Assembly: GCA_016937865.1 (NCBI GenBank)
Contig: JAFGVS010000021.1
Location: 1-37,834, forward strand
DNA length: 37,834 bases
Direction: 5' to 3'
Source of the DNA: Alphaproteobacteria bacterium
GTDB taxonomy: Bacteria; Pseudomonadota; Alphaproteobacteria; Rs-D84; NBLK01
Part shown: positions 1 to 9,006 of the stretch, piece by piece
How positions within the stretch are numbered: position 1 is the stretch's first letter
How the letters are laid out: every line of letters starts with the position of its first letter
The notes under the pieces: generated by a model
What the model saw: the letters and a program-made list of their open reading frames with translations, nothing else
Databases searched by the model: none
Told to the model about the DNA's origin: nothing
Position numbers and translations under genes: made by a program

Positions 1-47
1 AGAGGATATAGACTGCCTTATCGGAAATCAAGTATCTTTAAACTGTT

Positions 48-3000
48 CTAAATTGGCCTCCCATATTGATCAACCAACTGAACTTTTTGTACTTTCGCTT
101 TTTGTTGTTTCACTTCTTCTTTTAGAACTTCCGTTCCTGCTTTCATCTCTAATTCTTTTTTTAATTGGTGAACGCTTGTTGATTCCGCATTTTTTTTCAA
201 ACGACCCAAGCGGACTTTTTCTTCTAAAGACATCCCAGCTTCATTTAATTTTTCCTCTAAGGCTAATATTAGAATCTCAAATGCTGTTGCTTCTTTATCT
301 AGACCCGCAAAGTCTTTTTCCTCTTCGTTCCTTAAAGCCTCCATGATTCTTGTTCTTAAGGCTGCCCACTTCGCTTCACTCGTTGTCAAAATTTCAGATA
401 GTCGTCTTTTTCTAATTTTACCTTTATGCGCTATCTTCTCTGCCGCTTCTTTCTTTTTTTTCTGAATTATCTCTGCAACGTCCTTTTTAATTTCAGTCTC
501 AAAACTTTCTATTGCTTCGCTGAGCTTCGTATATGCCTTATTCTTTGCATCATACTGACTTTTAATCTTATCTATTTTTTGAACTGTTTTCTCAAAGACA
601 ACCTTTAAATTTTCAATCGTATTTTCGTCTAAATCATATTTTTCTTTAGCCTCGTCCAGCTCGTTATCTTCGATAGAGACCTGGGCTGTTTTTTGTTCGA
701 CATCTAATGCATAACACTTGCCCAATGTTTCTTTAATACTCTCCTGTAAATCTCTGTCCTCTTTTGGTAAAACGGCCCCTTCTTCTAAGCCGTTTTCTAG
801 CTCTTCTATCCATTTTTCGTGATTTTCCAACACAGATATGGCACCGTCGATAAGCTCTTTGCTTTCAAGCCCCGTATTGATTATATTTATGTTTTTTATA
901 ATTTTATTTTTTTCTTTTTTTTCATCTTTTCCATTTACTTTTTCTGCTTCTTTTCGTTGGAGAACATTGTCATATAAGTTCATCACTTCTTTTAAGTTTC
1001 TCAAACGCTCTTCATAGCTATCGGCAAAACTTGTATTTGTCTGAAATAGATATTTTTCTGAGCCTTTTTTCCTTAACTCATCCAACAAAGCCTCAACATA
1101 CTCCGTCTCTTTTATCGCCATATCAAATGCACTTTTGTATGTTGGATTTAATGTATCGCTATATTTTCCAACCTCTTCTTGAATGGTTTTAATCGCAAAA
1201 TTCATTCTTTCCAATGCGATATAGAAAGGTAAATTCTGCACGTCCCCATATTTTTCTTTTTGCTTTACAAGTCTAGCATATTCTTCTTGGCTTAACTCTT
1301 TTATGATTTTATTGGTCTCTTTTTCAACAATCACTTTATCGACTTCATCAATATTATCGGCGGGTTGTTTATCTGTAATGATTGTATACACATATGATAT
1401 CTTTCGAAGCAATGCATCATCCAATTTAATGTAGTGCCGAACTTCGTCGCCTTCTATTTTGGGCTCGACTCTCACCACCCCTGTGTTTAGACGTTTTTTA
1501 AACCCTTGTTCTTTTTGAACCTTTTCTAAAAAAGCTTTAAATTCCTTCCGCGATTTAGCTGTTAATTTCCCTTTTTCAAAATCCAATTTAGGCACTTTTA
1601 CTTCTTTTGCTTTTGGGCCGAAACCAAATCTTTTTTCAAGCTTTTGACGCCAGCCTTCTGGGGCAAATGGAAGCTTTGTTGTTTCACCTTCTTGAAGTTT
1701 ATCAAATAGTTCTTTTATATCTTCAACAACTTGTTTTACCAGACTTTCTTCTGAGACACTCCCTTTATAATCTTCCAGAATCAAAGGCTTATTCAGTATT
1801 TTAGACAAGCGCATACCATCGTTTTCTTCTCTGGATGTATCATACATATCTGGAAAAACTCTGGACCAAACATCGTACCACTCCACACGTTTTCGTGAAA
1901 TATTTCCAACCAAGAAATTCATTTTTCTTAAGGCTGTCGTTTTTTGTTCTAATATTTTTTCTCTTTGTTCCAACATTTCTTTATTTGGCTCTACTCGTTT
2001 TTCTTTTTTCTCCGCTTCACTCAATGTTGGATCGTTTTCGATAACATCAATCTCCGCCTGAATTTTCTTGATTTCTTCTTTTGTTTCTTTTCCAACCTCC
2101 CTTTGAATTGTATCCACTATTTTTTGCACCAGCGGATGATTTTTTTTATGTCGCAGATTTGCGTTTTGAATCGCGTCAAAAACACGATTTTGCAATATGT
2201 ATTGATCCACCCCATCAAAACTGTTTTTTCCCGCCTTTTCTAATTCTTTTATAGACACTCTGATTAAATCTAATTTAGGATCTGCCAAAAGATCTGGGTT
2301 ATTTTTTTCCAAAAATTCGATTAATTCTCGACTGGTTTGAACACTTTTTTTCATTTGACCAATATAGTTTCCGCCGCCTTGTGCATATTGAATCGATCGA
2401 CGTTGCATTTTAATGTCATCTTTTTCAAATAGCCGACCGGCCACCGTAAACCCTAAATTTCGTGAAAACCAACTATCGTTATAAAATCTCCGCCCTAAGA
2501 AAGCCCACGTTTCAAAGTCTTTTGCCACAGCTTTTCCGTTTAAATCATTTTTATGTTGTTTTTTAATTTCCCCAGCAATGTGATTAAAGCCTTCCAAATT
2601 TCGATATTTATCTTTTTTTGATTTGAAAAAACCGCGGATCCAAATCAAAGATTGTAAAGATTCTGGATTAGCTTCTAATTTAGGCACCTTTTTACCAAAA
2701 TACTTTCGGTATTCATCTTTCATATAGGTTTTTGCAAATTCAATCATGGCTTTGGATCGGTTTTTGTATTCTGAGAGCCATTTTCTGCCTTGGAAAAAAG
2801 TTGCCGCATTAATTGCATTTCCAGCAACAGAAAAACCGAGATCTAGTATATCCGTTAAAATATTTGAGCTACCCGTAATACTTGCAACAGGAGAGTAGTC
2901 GTGCCAGACCAATTTGGGATGTTCGCCGTCCCGCGCCCACCCCGCGTATTTTCCATAACGGGTTTCATGGGTTGCCTTATGTGAATTGCGCACAGAGCGG

Positions 3001-3830
3001 GCCGTACTAATCCATGGTCCATTATATCGCGCACTCTCGGTTTCGAAAGATTGTGGATTAATATCTTTTGATTCTCCGGTACCAACAGGCCCGGTAAATT
3101 TACCGGCGCCCAATGCCCCAACGGCTTTCTGATAATCGCGGAGCGTATCCATTGCCTTACTTAAATCGTCTTGCGATACAGATTTTTTTAACCGGCCATT
3201 TTCGAACAAGTTTTTTATTTCATCTGGCAGACTTACTTTTTGATTTTCAAGTCCTGGACCAAAGGCTTCTACGCCTAAATTTTCTGCAATTTCATTGGCA
3301 TCTTCTGCATTTTCAATATGTTTTTTTATTCCATCTTTGCATTCTTTGTATTTTTCTTCTGTCATCTCCGGCAATTCGTAAATGCTATTTGCCAAATCTT
3401 TTGCATAAGGTATATTCAGAATTGTTGCAAATGGCTGATAGTCAGCATCCGTTAAAAAATTTACCGCGTACTCATGCTGCAGGTAATCTTCCAATCCTCT
3501 AAAATTCCCTCTTTTTTCAATATACTTATCGACATTTTCTATCAGCTTGTCTTTTTGATCATCAGACAAAGCATCAAAACGAGCAGCACGCGCGTCTGGT
3601 AAATTTGGGTCAAAAACCTTTAATCCGTCTGCATCTGGAAAAACAACTAAAAGATTATCATGCTTCTCTTTTTCCTCATCAGATAAATTGTCTTTGCGGT
3701 TGGCATACAACGTTTCCAGGTCTTTTCGTTTATCTTCTCTGGAAAGTGTGCCTAGAATTTCAGCAATGATTTCATGGCGCCCTTTATGGACCTCTTTATA
3801 TTTATTTTCAAATACTTCGAATGTTGCCAT
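48..3830 (-). CDS. Hypothetical 1260-aa charged, helix-rich, probably cytoplasmic protein (orphan)
   Basis: Long uninterrupted ORF; no N-terminal signal peptide; Lys/Glu-rich with coiled-coil-like stretches; one moderately hydrophobic patch (about aa 314-346, SPVASITGSSNILTDILDLGFSVAGNAINAATF); preceded by a strong promoter. No family recognised. Confidence 0.85.
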   Translation of the reverse strand: MATFEVFENKYKEVHKGRHEIIAEILGTLSREDKRKDLETLYANRKDNLSDEEKEKHDNLLVVFPDADGLKVFDPNLPDARAARFDALSDDQKDKLIENVDKYIEKRGNFRGLEDYLQHEYAVNFLTDADYQPFATILNIPYAKDLANSIYELPEMTEEKYKECKDGIKKHIENAEDANEIAENLGVEAFGPGLENQKVSLPDEIKNLFENGRLKKSVSQDDLSKAMDTLRDYQKAVGALGAGKFTGPVGTGESKDINPQSFETESARYNGPWISTARSVRNSHKATHETRYGKYAGWARDGEHPKLVWHDYSPVASITGSSNILTDILDLGFSVAGNAINAATFFQGRKWLSEYKNRSKAMIEFAKTYMKDEYRKYFGKKVPKLEANPESLQSLIWIRGFFKSKKDKYRNLEGFNHIAGEIKKQHKNDLNGKAVAKDFETWAFLGRRFYNDSWFSRNLGFTVAGRLFEKDDIKMQRRSIQYAQGGGNYIGQMKKSVQTSRELIEFLEKNNPDLLADPKLDLIRVSIKELEKAGKNSFDGVDQYILQNRVFDAIQNANLRHKKNHPLVQKIVDTIQREVGKETKEEIKKIQAEIDVIENDPTLSEAEKKEKRVEPNKEMLEQREKILEQKTTALRKMNFLVGNISRKRVEWYDVWSRVFPDMYDTSREENDGMRLSKILNKPLILEDYKGSVSEESLVKQVVEDIKELFDKLQEGETTKLPFAPEGWRQKLEKRFGFGPKAKEVKVPKLDFEKGKLTAKSRKEFKAFLEKVQKEQGFKKRLNTGVVRVEPKIEGDEVRHYIKLDDALLRKISYVYTIITDKQPADNIDEVDKVIVEKETNKIIKELSQEEYARLVKQKEKYGDVQNLPFYIALERMNFAIKTIQEEVGKYSDTLNPTYKSAFDMAIKETEYVEALLDELRKKGSEKYLFQTNTSFADSYEERLRNLKEVMNLYDNVLQRKEAEKVNGKDEKKEKNKIIKNINIINTGLESKELIDGAISVLENHEKWIEELENGLEEGAVLPKEDRDLQESIKETLGKCYALDVEQKTAQVSIEDNELDEAKEKYDLDENTIENLKVVFEKTVQKIDKIKSQYDAKNKAYTKLSEAIESFETEIKKDVAEIIQKKKKEAAEKIAHKGKIRKRRLSEILTTSEAKWAALRTRIMEALRNEEEKDFAGLDKEATAFEILILALEEKLNEAGMSLEEKVRLGRLKKNAESTSVHQLKKELEMKAGTEVLKEEVKQQKAKVQKVQLVDQYGRPI

Positions 3831-3835
3831 CGTTC

Positions 3836-3864
3836 TTGCCTTTTATGCTGACTTTTGATATAGT
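3836..3864 (+). promoter_or_regulatory. sigma70-type promoter driving the VirB6-like run (TTGCCT-N17-TATAGT)
   Basis: TTGCCT 3836-3841, 17-nt spacer, TATAGT 3859-3864; predicted start near 3871, upstream of the ATG at 3898. Confidence 0.55.
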
Positions 3865-3867
3865 TGT

Positions 3868-3896
3868 AGTATAGGGGAAAAGCAATAGGTTGTCAA
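3868..3896 (-). promoter_or_regulatory. sigma70-type promoter driving the 1260-aa gene (TTGACA-N17-TATACT)
   Basis: On the minus strand: TTGACA (3896-3891), 17-nt spacer, TATACT (3873-3868); about 30-nt leader to the ATG at 3830. Confidence 0.75.
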
Positions 3897-3897
3897 C

Positions 3898-4107
3898 ATG
3901 TTTCGTTTTTATTTGTTTTTTGCATTAAGCGTGGTTTTTATCCTGCTTATATCCAGCACGCTTGCGGAAAACAGGCTGGTTTTGTTGCTTTTATCTATCC
4001 TTCTTCTTTTCTTTAGTCTTTTTTGGGCCATATGGCGTTTTAAGCTGACACGCGCTGATTTCAAAAAAGCCTTGAAATCTATTTTAAAAGAAGGGATATC
4101 TTCGTGA
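3898..4107 (+). CDS. Small 69-aa membrane protein with two predicted TM segments, first gene of the VirB6-like run
   Basis: Two hydrophobic segments followed by a basic tail; stop overlaps the GTG start of the next gene (GTGA at 4104-4107). Confidence 0.65.
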   Translation: MFRFYLFFALSVVFILLISSTLAENRLVLLLLSILLLFFSLFWAIWRFKLTRADFKKALKSILKEGISS

Positions 4108-5369
4108 GAAAAATTCTTCTTTTTTTTGTGGCTTTTTTCATTTCTGCTGGTGCGAACGCAGATGTTTTTTCAGCTGTTTTTTCAGAGGCTTTGGGAAGTA
4201 GTGTGACATCTAGCATTTATGCGTCTTATGCATCCTGTTGGACGTGCGGTTATATCTTAGAAATTTTGGATTTATTTTCCTCTATTTCACTCTCTCTTTT
4301 TGAAGATTTGCGGTTACCCATTATTACGTTATTGGCGATCACTTTGGTGGGGTGGATTACGTACAAAATGATCACCGGCTTTTTAAATCTTTCACCTCCG
4401 GATGCAAATTCTCTGTTTAAAGATTTGGCGCCAAAGTTTTTTGCCATGATTATTTTTTTGCCGCTTCTTTTCGCACCAACCCCTAAATTTATTTACAATT
4501 ACATGGTTGAACCGCTTATTGATTTGGGGAGCTCTTATGGCACGAAGGTCATGGAAATTGTTTCCGGGGAAGATATAAAACCGTATTGCTTGATGCAGTA
4601 TGCCGAGTCCGATGCCACCCAAACCCAAGATGATACTTTTTCCCCCTCTTTCCGTCAAAACCTTGTTTGTATGACATCTCAATCCCATCAAATTAATGCC
4701 ATTGGGATTACTTTGGGGACTGTTTTAATTCAAGAATCTTTTAAGGCCGAAAACCGCTATTTTTATATTATTCCTAATTTAGGGATGGGCTTTGCAGGTG
4801 GTATTTTGGCCATCACTTACTTTGTCGCCCTGATTGTGTTTCCCCTTTATCTTATTGGCTCTTTGTTCGAGCTTGGATTTGTCTTGGCCTTTTTACCTTT
4901 TGCCCTTTTTTCTTTTATCATCACACGTGGTGGCAAAGGCACCGGGGTTTTTGAAGGCATATTTGACACTTCTGTGCAACTTGTGATCAAAGCGGCTTTG
5001 ATGATGTTATTTCTACCTTTTATGTTGTCAGTTTCACATATTATTTTTCAAACGGCTTTGGATACCGAACTCTTCGGTTATGCCTCTTTGGTCGGTTTTA
5101 TTCAACAAGGCGATACCAATCAAATTGTTGAAACCTTTTCTTTTGGAACCAAAGGCATGTTGTTCTTATCCTTTGTTGCGATTTTAAATATTTATTTAAT
5201 TACAAGCACCAAAACAATTGTTGGTTGGTTTGGTGCGGAATATGATGATAGACTCTTTAATTGGAGCTATAAAAACTTTACAGATGGCTTGAAATGGGCG
5301 AACAAGAAACGTAAAGACCTGTTTGGCAAAAAACCACCTGCCGGCAATAGCGGCGGAGGTTCCCCATGA
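4104..5369 (+). CDS. VirB6/TrbL-like polytopic membrane protein, paralog 1
   Basis: Signal-like N-terminus, multiple TM segments, CWTC motif, periplasmic-loop Cys pair (YC...FSPSFRQNLVC), Pro/Gly-rich C-terminus; ATGA overlap with the next gene. Confidence 0.75.
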   Translation: MRKILLFFVAFFISAGANADVFSAVFSEALGSSVTSSIYASYASCWTCGYILEILDLFSSISLSLFEDLRLPIITLLAITLVGWITYKMITGFLNLSPPDANSLFKDLAPKFFAMIIFLPLLFAPTPKFIYNYMVEPLIDLGSSYGTKVMEIVSGEDIKPYCLMQYAESDATQTQDDTFSPSFRQNLVCMTSQSHQINAIGITLGTVLIQESFKAENRYFYIIPNLGMGFAGGILAITYFVALIVFPLYLIGSLFELGFVLAFLPFALFSFIITRGGKGTGVFEGIFDTSVQLVIKAALMMLFLPFMLSVSHIIFQTALDTELFGYASLVGFIQQGDTNQIVETFSFGTKGMLFLSFVAILNIYLITSTKTIVGWFGAEYDDRLFNWSYKNFTDGLKWANKKRKDLFGKKPPAGNSGGGSP

Positions 5370-7171
5370 TTAAAAAACTTTACGCTTTTTTATTCCTTTT
5401 TCTTTTCCCTTTTATCGCTTTTGGGCAGTGTTCTGCAACAGAGGCCCCCTTATTTAATATTCCGGACACAACCTTAACCACTGTGCAAATACAGCCGGAA
5501 GGCAACCGCTATTTTTGTTGGGAAATTGCCTATTTAATGCAGAGCAACCAAACAGATCTGTCTTTTTCCGATTACCAAACATTCCTGCAAAACCACGTTG
5601 ATTCTATGTTGCCGGGGCATGGAAAAAGCTTATCTGCGTTGCGTGGCTATGGGACACCTTATGATTTTGAAAAATTGGTCATCCTCAAAGAACAATATGA
5701 TATTACCTCGGACGACCCAGATGAAATTTTAGCCGAAGCAACCCCAAAGGTTTTATCTTTTTATCCTTTTATCTATCATACGTCAACGGGCACCATTGCC
5801 AATCAAAATACGTTGTCTTTTTCACAGGCGAGTTGTTTTTCTGCCGCGAATTATGCGACACTGGCCGCGCCTTTTCCAATGCTCTCAAAGCCCCTGATGT
5901 GGAATAGTGCAACCGGTAAATTTTTAAATATTTTTGGTACCCCTCTTGCGACAATTGATGACACGATCAGTGAGTCCAAAAGTGTTTTAATCATTGGTGC
6001 ACATCGAACCGAAATTCCTTGGGATTCAAAAACGTGTCGCATTCTTTCTGTGGAAAACACCTGGGCCAAGAGTTTTACGGATATTGCACATGTGTTGTTT
6101 TTTGCGCTTTTTGAAAATGCAGGTGCTTTTTTGGATCGGACATTTGATGATTTTGCGGCCATTGGCCGTGGGCTCCTTGGTATCTTTCTTACTTTTTGGA
6201 TTGTGATGTATATTTTTAATAATTTTTGGTCTATGAAAGAAGGCATTTCCGCTAAAGATTTTTTCAGTGATTTTTGGAAGCTGATTGTTTTTGCCTCCCT
6301 TTACTTAATCGTTTTAGTTGGCTTTCCCCCAAAAGAGTTGGTTGATACGCTACTTGTCCCCGTTTTGGATGTTGGGGCGTATTATGGTCGACTTGTTTTC
6401 GAGTCCGCCTTCGGACACACGATGCCCACTCCGGATCCTTCCTCTTATATGAACGACGCGGGTGTGAGTGCGACAATCAGTGGATTAATTGGCCCTTTAT
6501 ATGCTTTTGTTTCGGCGTTTAATGAAACAAGCCTATTGCCTTTTTCGATTGCCGAAGGATTAATTTCTTATGGTTGGAGCTCGTTTTCTTTAAATGCCAT
6601 TTTTATTGGTCTTGGGATTTTATTTATTTTCGGATGGGTCTGGGTTAAGCTTTTTGTTATTTTATTGGAATGTGTTTTAGACCTGGTTATTGTTTTAATG
6701 CTTTATCCCTTCTTGGCCTTGGCCTATGTTTTTCCGCTTACCCGATCTTCTGCTCAAAAAGGAATCGATATGGTCAAAAAAGTTGCCACAACTCTGATTT
6801 TTTATCCTTTATTGATTGTGTTTAATGCCCGCCTGATGATGGCTTTCCTCACGCGGTCTGATCCGCAAACCAATCAAACGGTCGACATGCTCTTAAAAGC
6901 CGGGGACATTGATGGCTTGGTGCGCGCCTTTGATTTATCGTTTTCAATGGTTTTAGAAGGATTCTTTATTGGTATTTTAATGATTTATATCATTAAAAAC
7001 GGAGAACGTCTTATTGGATTATTTGGATCCGCAAAAGGTGATTCTTCTCAAATCGATGGCGCAATTAAAGAATACCAAGGTCATTGGAAAAAAGTTAAAG
7101 AATGGTGGCAAAAAGACATGACCCCTGGATCATCTGGTGGCAAACCTCCGTCAACGGGAGGGACACCATAA
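5366..7171 (+). CDS. VirB6/TrbL-like polytopic membrane protein, paralog 2, with long N-terminal periplasmic domain
   Basis: Signal peptide, about 200-residue soluble N-domain, then VirB6-like TM region (VPVLDVGAYYG); Pro/Gly tail (GSSGGKPPSTGGTP). Confidence 0.75.
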   Translation: MIKKLYAFLFLFLFPFIAFGQCSATEAPLFNIPDTTLTTVQIQPEGNRYFCWEIAYLMQSNQTDLSFSDYQTFLQNHVDSMLPGHGKSLSALRGYGTPYDFEKLVILKEQYDITSDDPDEILAEATPKVLSFYPFIYHTSTGTIANQNTLSFSQASCFSAANYATLAAPFPMLSKPLMWNSATGKFLNIFGTPLATIDDTISESKSVLIIGAHRTEIPWDSKTCRILSVENTWAKSFTDIAHVLFFALFENAGAFLDRTFDDFAAIGRGLLGIFLTFWIVMYIFNNFWSMKEGISAKDFFSDFWKLIVFASLYLIVLVGFPPKELVDTLLVPVLDVGAYYGRLVFESAFGHTMPTPDPSSYMNDAGVSATISGLIGPLYAFVSAFNETSLLPFSIAEGLISYGWSSFSLNAIFIGLGILFIFGWVWVKLFVILLECVLDLVIVLMLYPFLALAYVFPLTRSSAQKGIDMVKKVATTLIFYPLLIVFNARLMMAFLTRSDPQTNQTVDMLLKAGDIDGLVRAFDLSFSMVLEGFFIGILMIYIIKNGERLIGLFGSAKGDSSQIDGAIKEYQGHWKKVKEWWQKDMTPGSSGGKPPSTGGTP

Positions 7172-7173
7172 CC

Positions 7174-8994
7174 ATGTTAAAACGTCTTCTTTCTTTGCTG
7201 TTTTTTATCCTGTTGTCTATCTCTTCGACCGCCTTTGCCGAATGCACCGACCCGGCGAAAAGTTTACTTGGATTGACCGATATAGATATTTCGCGAAATA
7301 GTTTAGACTTCAACTGTGTGGAAGTCGCGTTTCTAAAACGTGCCGGTCTTTCTGGTTTTTCTTATAATGATTATTTAGATAAATTCAAGATTACGCACGA
7401 CAAAGCCCAAGAACTTTCCCGCTATGGATTTACACCAGATCGTGATTATTTCTTGCGCTTTTTAGAACGTTATTCTGCAGGCTCTTTATTCCAAAAACTA
7501 AAAGAGGCCCATGCCGATTCATTTACAACCCTTTTTAACACGTCTCGAAATACTTTCGTGAATAACGGCCAGGTTTGCTCTGCCGATTTACCGGATTTTT
7601 CCGCCCTTCCTGCCATGGCACAACCGGCTTATTTTATTGGGAATACGATTTATGATACTCTCAGTCGAAAACTTGGGTCTGTCTTGCCCTCTCAGGACGG
7701 GAAATCCACTCTGAAAGTTGGGGCAATTGAAAAAGAAATTACCTGGCATGAATCCTGTTATTCTCAGGATTCGTTCACTCAAATTTCTGCGACGCTCACC
7801 AGTTGTTGGCTGTGTCCTTTATATGATTATTTTTTCAAAGCCGTTTCTGATGTTACTTATGTGGTTTGGCATAAGGTTCGTAAACCGATGATCTCGCTTA
7901 TTGCGATTATTTTTCTTTTATGGTTTATGATTAAACTCATTAAAATGTTTATGGGACAAGGCGAAGAGCTTACCATGTCTTTTTTTACCAAAGAGATTCC
8001 AAAGAAGTTGGGTATGATTGCCATTGCCGCGTTTATTTTAGGAACCTCGGAAACCGGCTATGATCTGGTGCAAGATTTTGTGAATATGGTTTTAACACCG
8101 CTTTCTGAACTGAGTGTTTATATTTCGAAACAATTCTTAAATGCCGGGGAATGTTCTTATACGCCGCTATCTTTTACGACGACAAAAACCATGTTTAACC
8201 CTGAGATTAAAAACAACATCCTTTGCTTGGTTGAACAGCTTTTGGGCGTTTTCATGGATTATATTTTGCTGGCCTCTGCCCTTCTTTTAAAATCATTTTC
8301 TTTCTTGTTGGATGCCCTTTTAAATTTAGGCTTATTTGTTGTTAAAAATATTATCCCGCCATTGGGCGCCGCCGTTTCCGATGCATCTCCTTCTATTGAT
8401 TTTCTAAAATCTCTGGCCGCTTTCTTTTTTACGACGGTGTTGGCCTGGGTCTTTATCTTTTCTTTTTTGCGCTATATGTTCCAAACCCTGTTTTACATGA
8501 TTGATCCTATTTTCAATATGGGAATGATGTTCCTTTGGTTGCCTTTTACTTTTTTGACTTGGATTATTCCTGACCTTAGCATTGATGCAAGTAATTTCAA
8601 AGCTCAATTCAAAATGCTTTTCAAAGGTTTTTTATTGATGATCTTTACCGCCCTCATTGTTTCTATTTGTGGGACAATTTTGCTGGGATTGATGTCTTCG
8701 TCTGAATCCTACGCCGCGCTTCAAACGGCCATTCGCACGAATAATTTCAGCGATATTTGGAGCGCGATTGATATTGATGAAACCATCATCTTGCGTTTGA
8801 TTGCGGGACTGATTATTATCCATACCATGATGAAAAAAATCCCTGAATATGCTAATACATTTGCCTATTCTGGCCAAGACGATAAAGTTTGGAATGAAAT
8901 GAAAGATACGTTCAATAAAAACTATCAAAAAGCAAAAAAACAATTATTGGATTTGAAGAACAATATTTCTTTCTTTAAGAAAATGAAAAAATAA
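7174..8994 (+). CDS. VirB6/TrbL-like polytopic membrane protein, paralog 3, with N-terminal periplasmic domain
   Basis: ORF track begins at 7102, but ATG 7174 (MLKRLLSLLFFILLSISSTAFAEC) gives a signal peptide and a GGGAGG ribosome site; CWLC motif and loop Cys pair (GEC...FNPEIKNNILC). Confidence 0.77.
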   Translation: MLKRLLSLLFFILLSISSTAFAECTDPAKSLLGLTDIDISRNSLDFNCVEVAFLKRAGLSGFSYNDYLDKFKITHDKAQELSRYGFTPDRDYFLRFLERYSAGSLFQKLKEAHADSFTTLFNTSRNTFVNNGQVCSADLPDFSALPAMAQPAYFIGNTIYDTLSRKLGSVLPSQDGKSTLKVGAIEKEITWHESCYSQDSFTQISATLTSCWLCPLYDYFFKAVSDVTYVVWHKVRKPMISLIAIIFLLWFMIKLIKMFMGQGEELTMSFFTKEIPKKLGMIAIAAFILGTSETGYDLVQDFVNMVLTPLSELSVYISKQFLNAGECSYTPLSFTTTKTMFNPEIKNNILCLVEQLLGVFMDYILLASALLLKSFSFLLDALLNLGLFVVKNIIPPLGAAVSDASPSIDFLKSLAAFFFTTVLAWVFIFSFLRYMFQTLFYMIDPIFNMGMMFLWLPFTFLTWIIPDLSIDASNFKAQFKMLFKGFLLMIFTALIVSICGTILLGLMSSSESYAALQTAIRTNNFSDIWSAIDIDETIILRLIAGLIIIHTMMKKIPEYANTFAYSGQDDKVWNEMKDTFNKNYQKAKKQLLDLKNNISFFKKMKK

Positions 8995-9006
8995 AAAGGG
9001 AATGGT

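Noticed and set aside
3113-3502. 129-aa plus-strand ORF inside the 1260-aa gene
   Set aside because: Antisense to a long, compositionally coherent ORF; Leu/Phe-rich translation typical of the reverse strand of Lys/Glu-rich coding sequence.
5851-6246. 131-aa minus-strand ORF inside VirB6-like paralog 2
   Set aside because: Fully antisense to a better-supported coding region; no ribosome site or motif seen.
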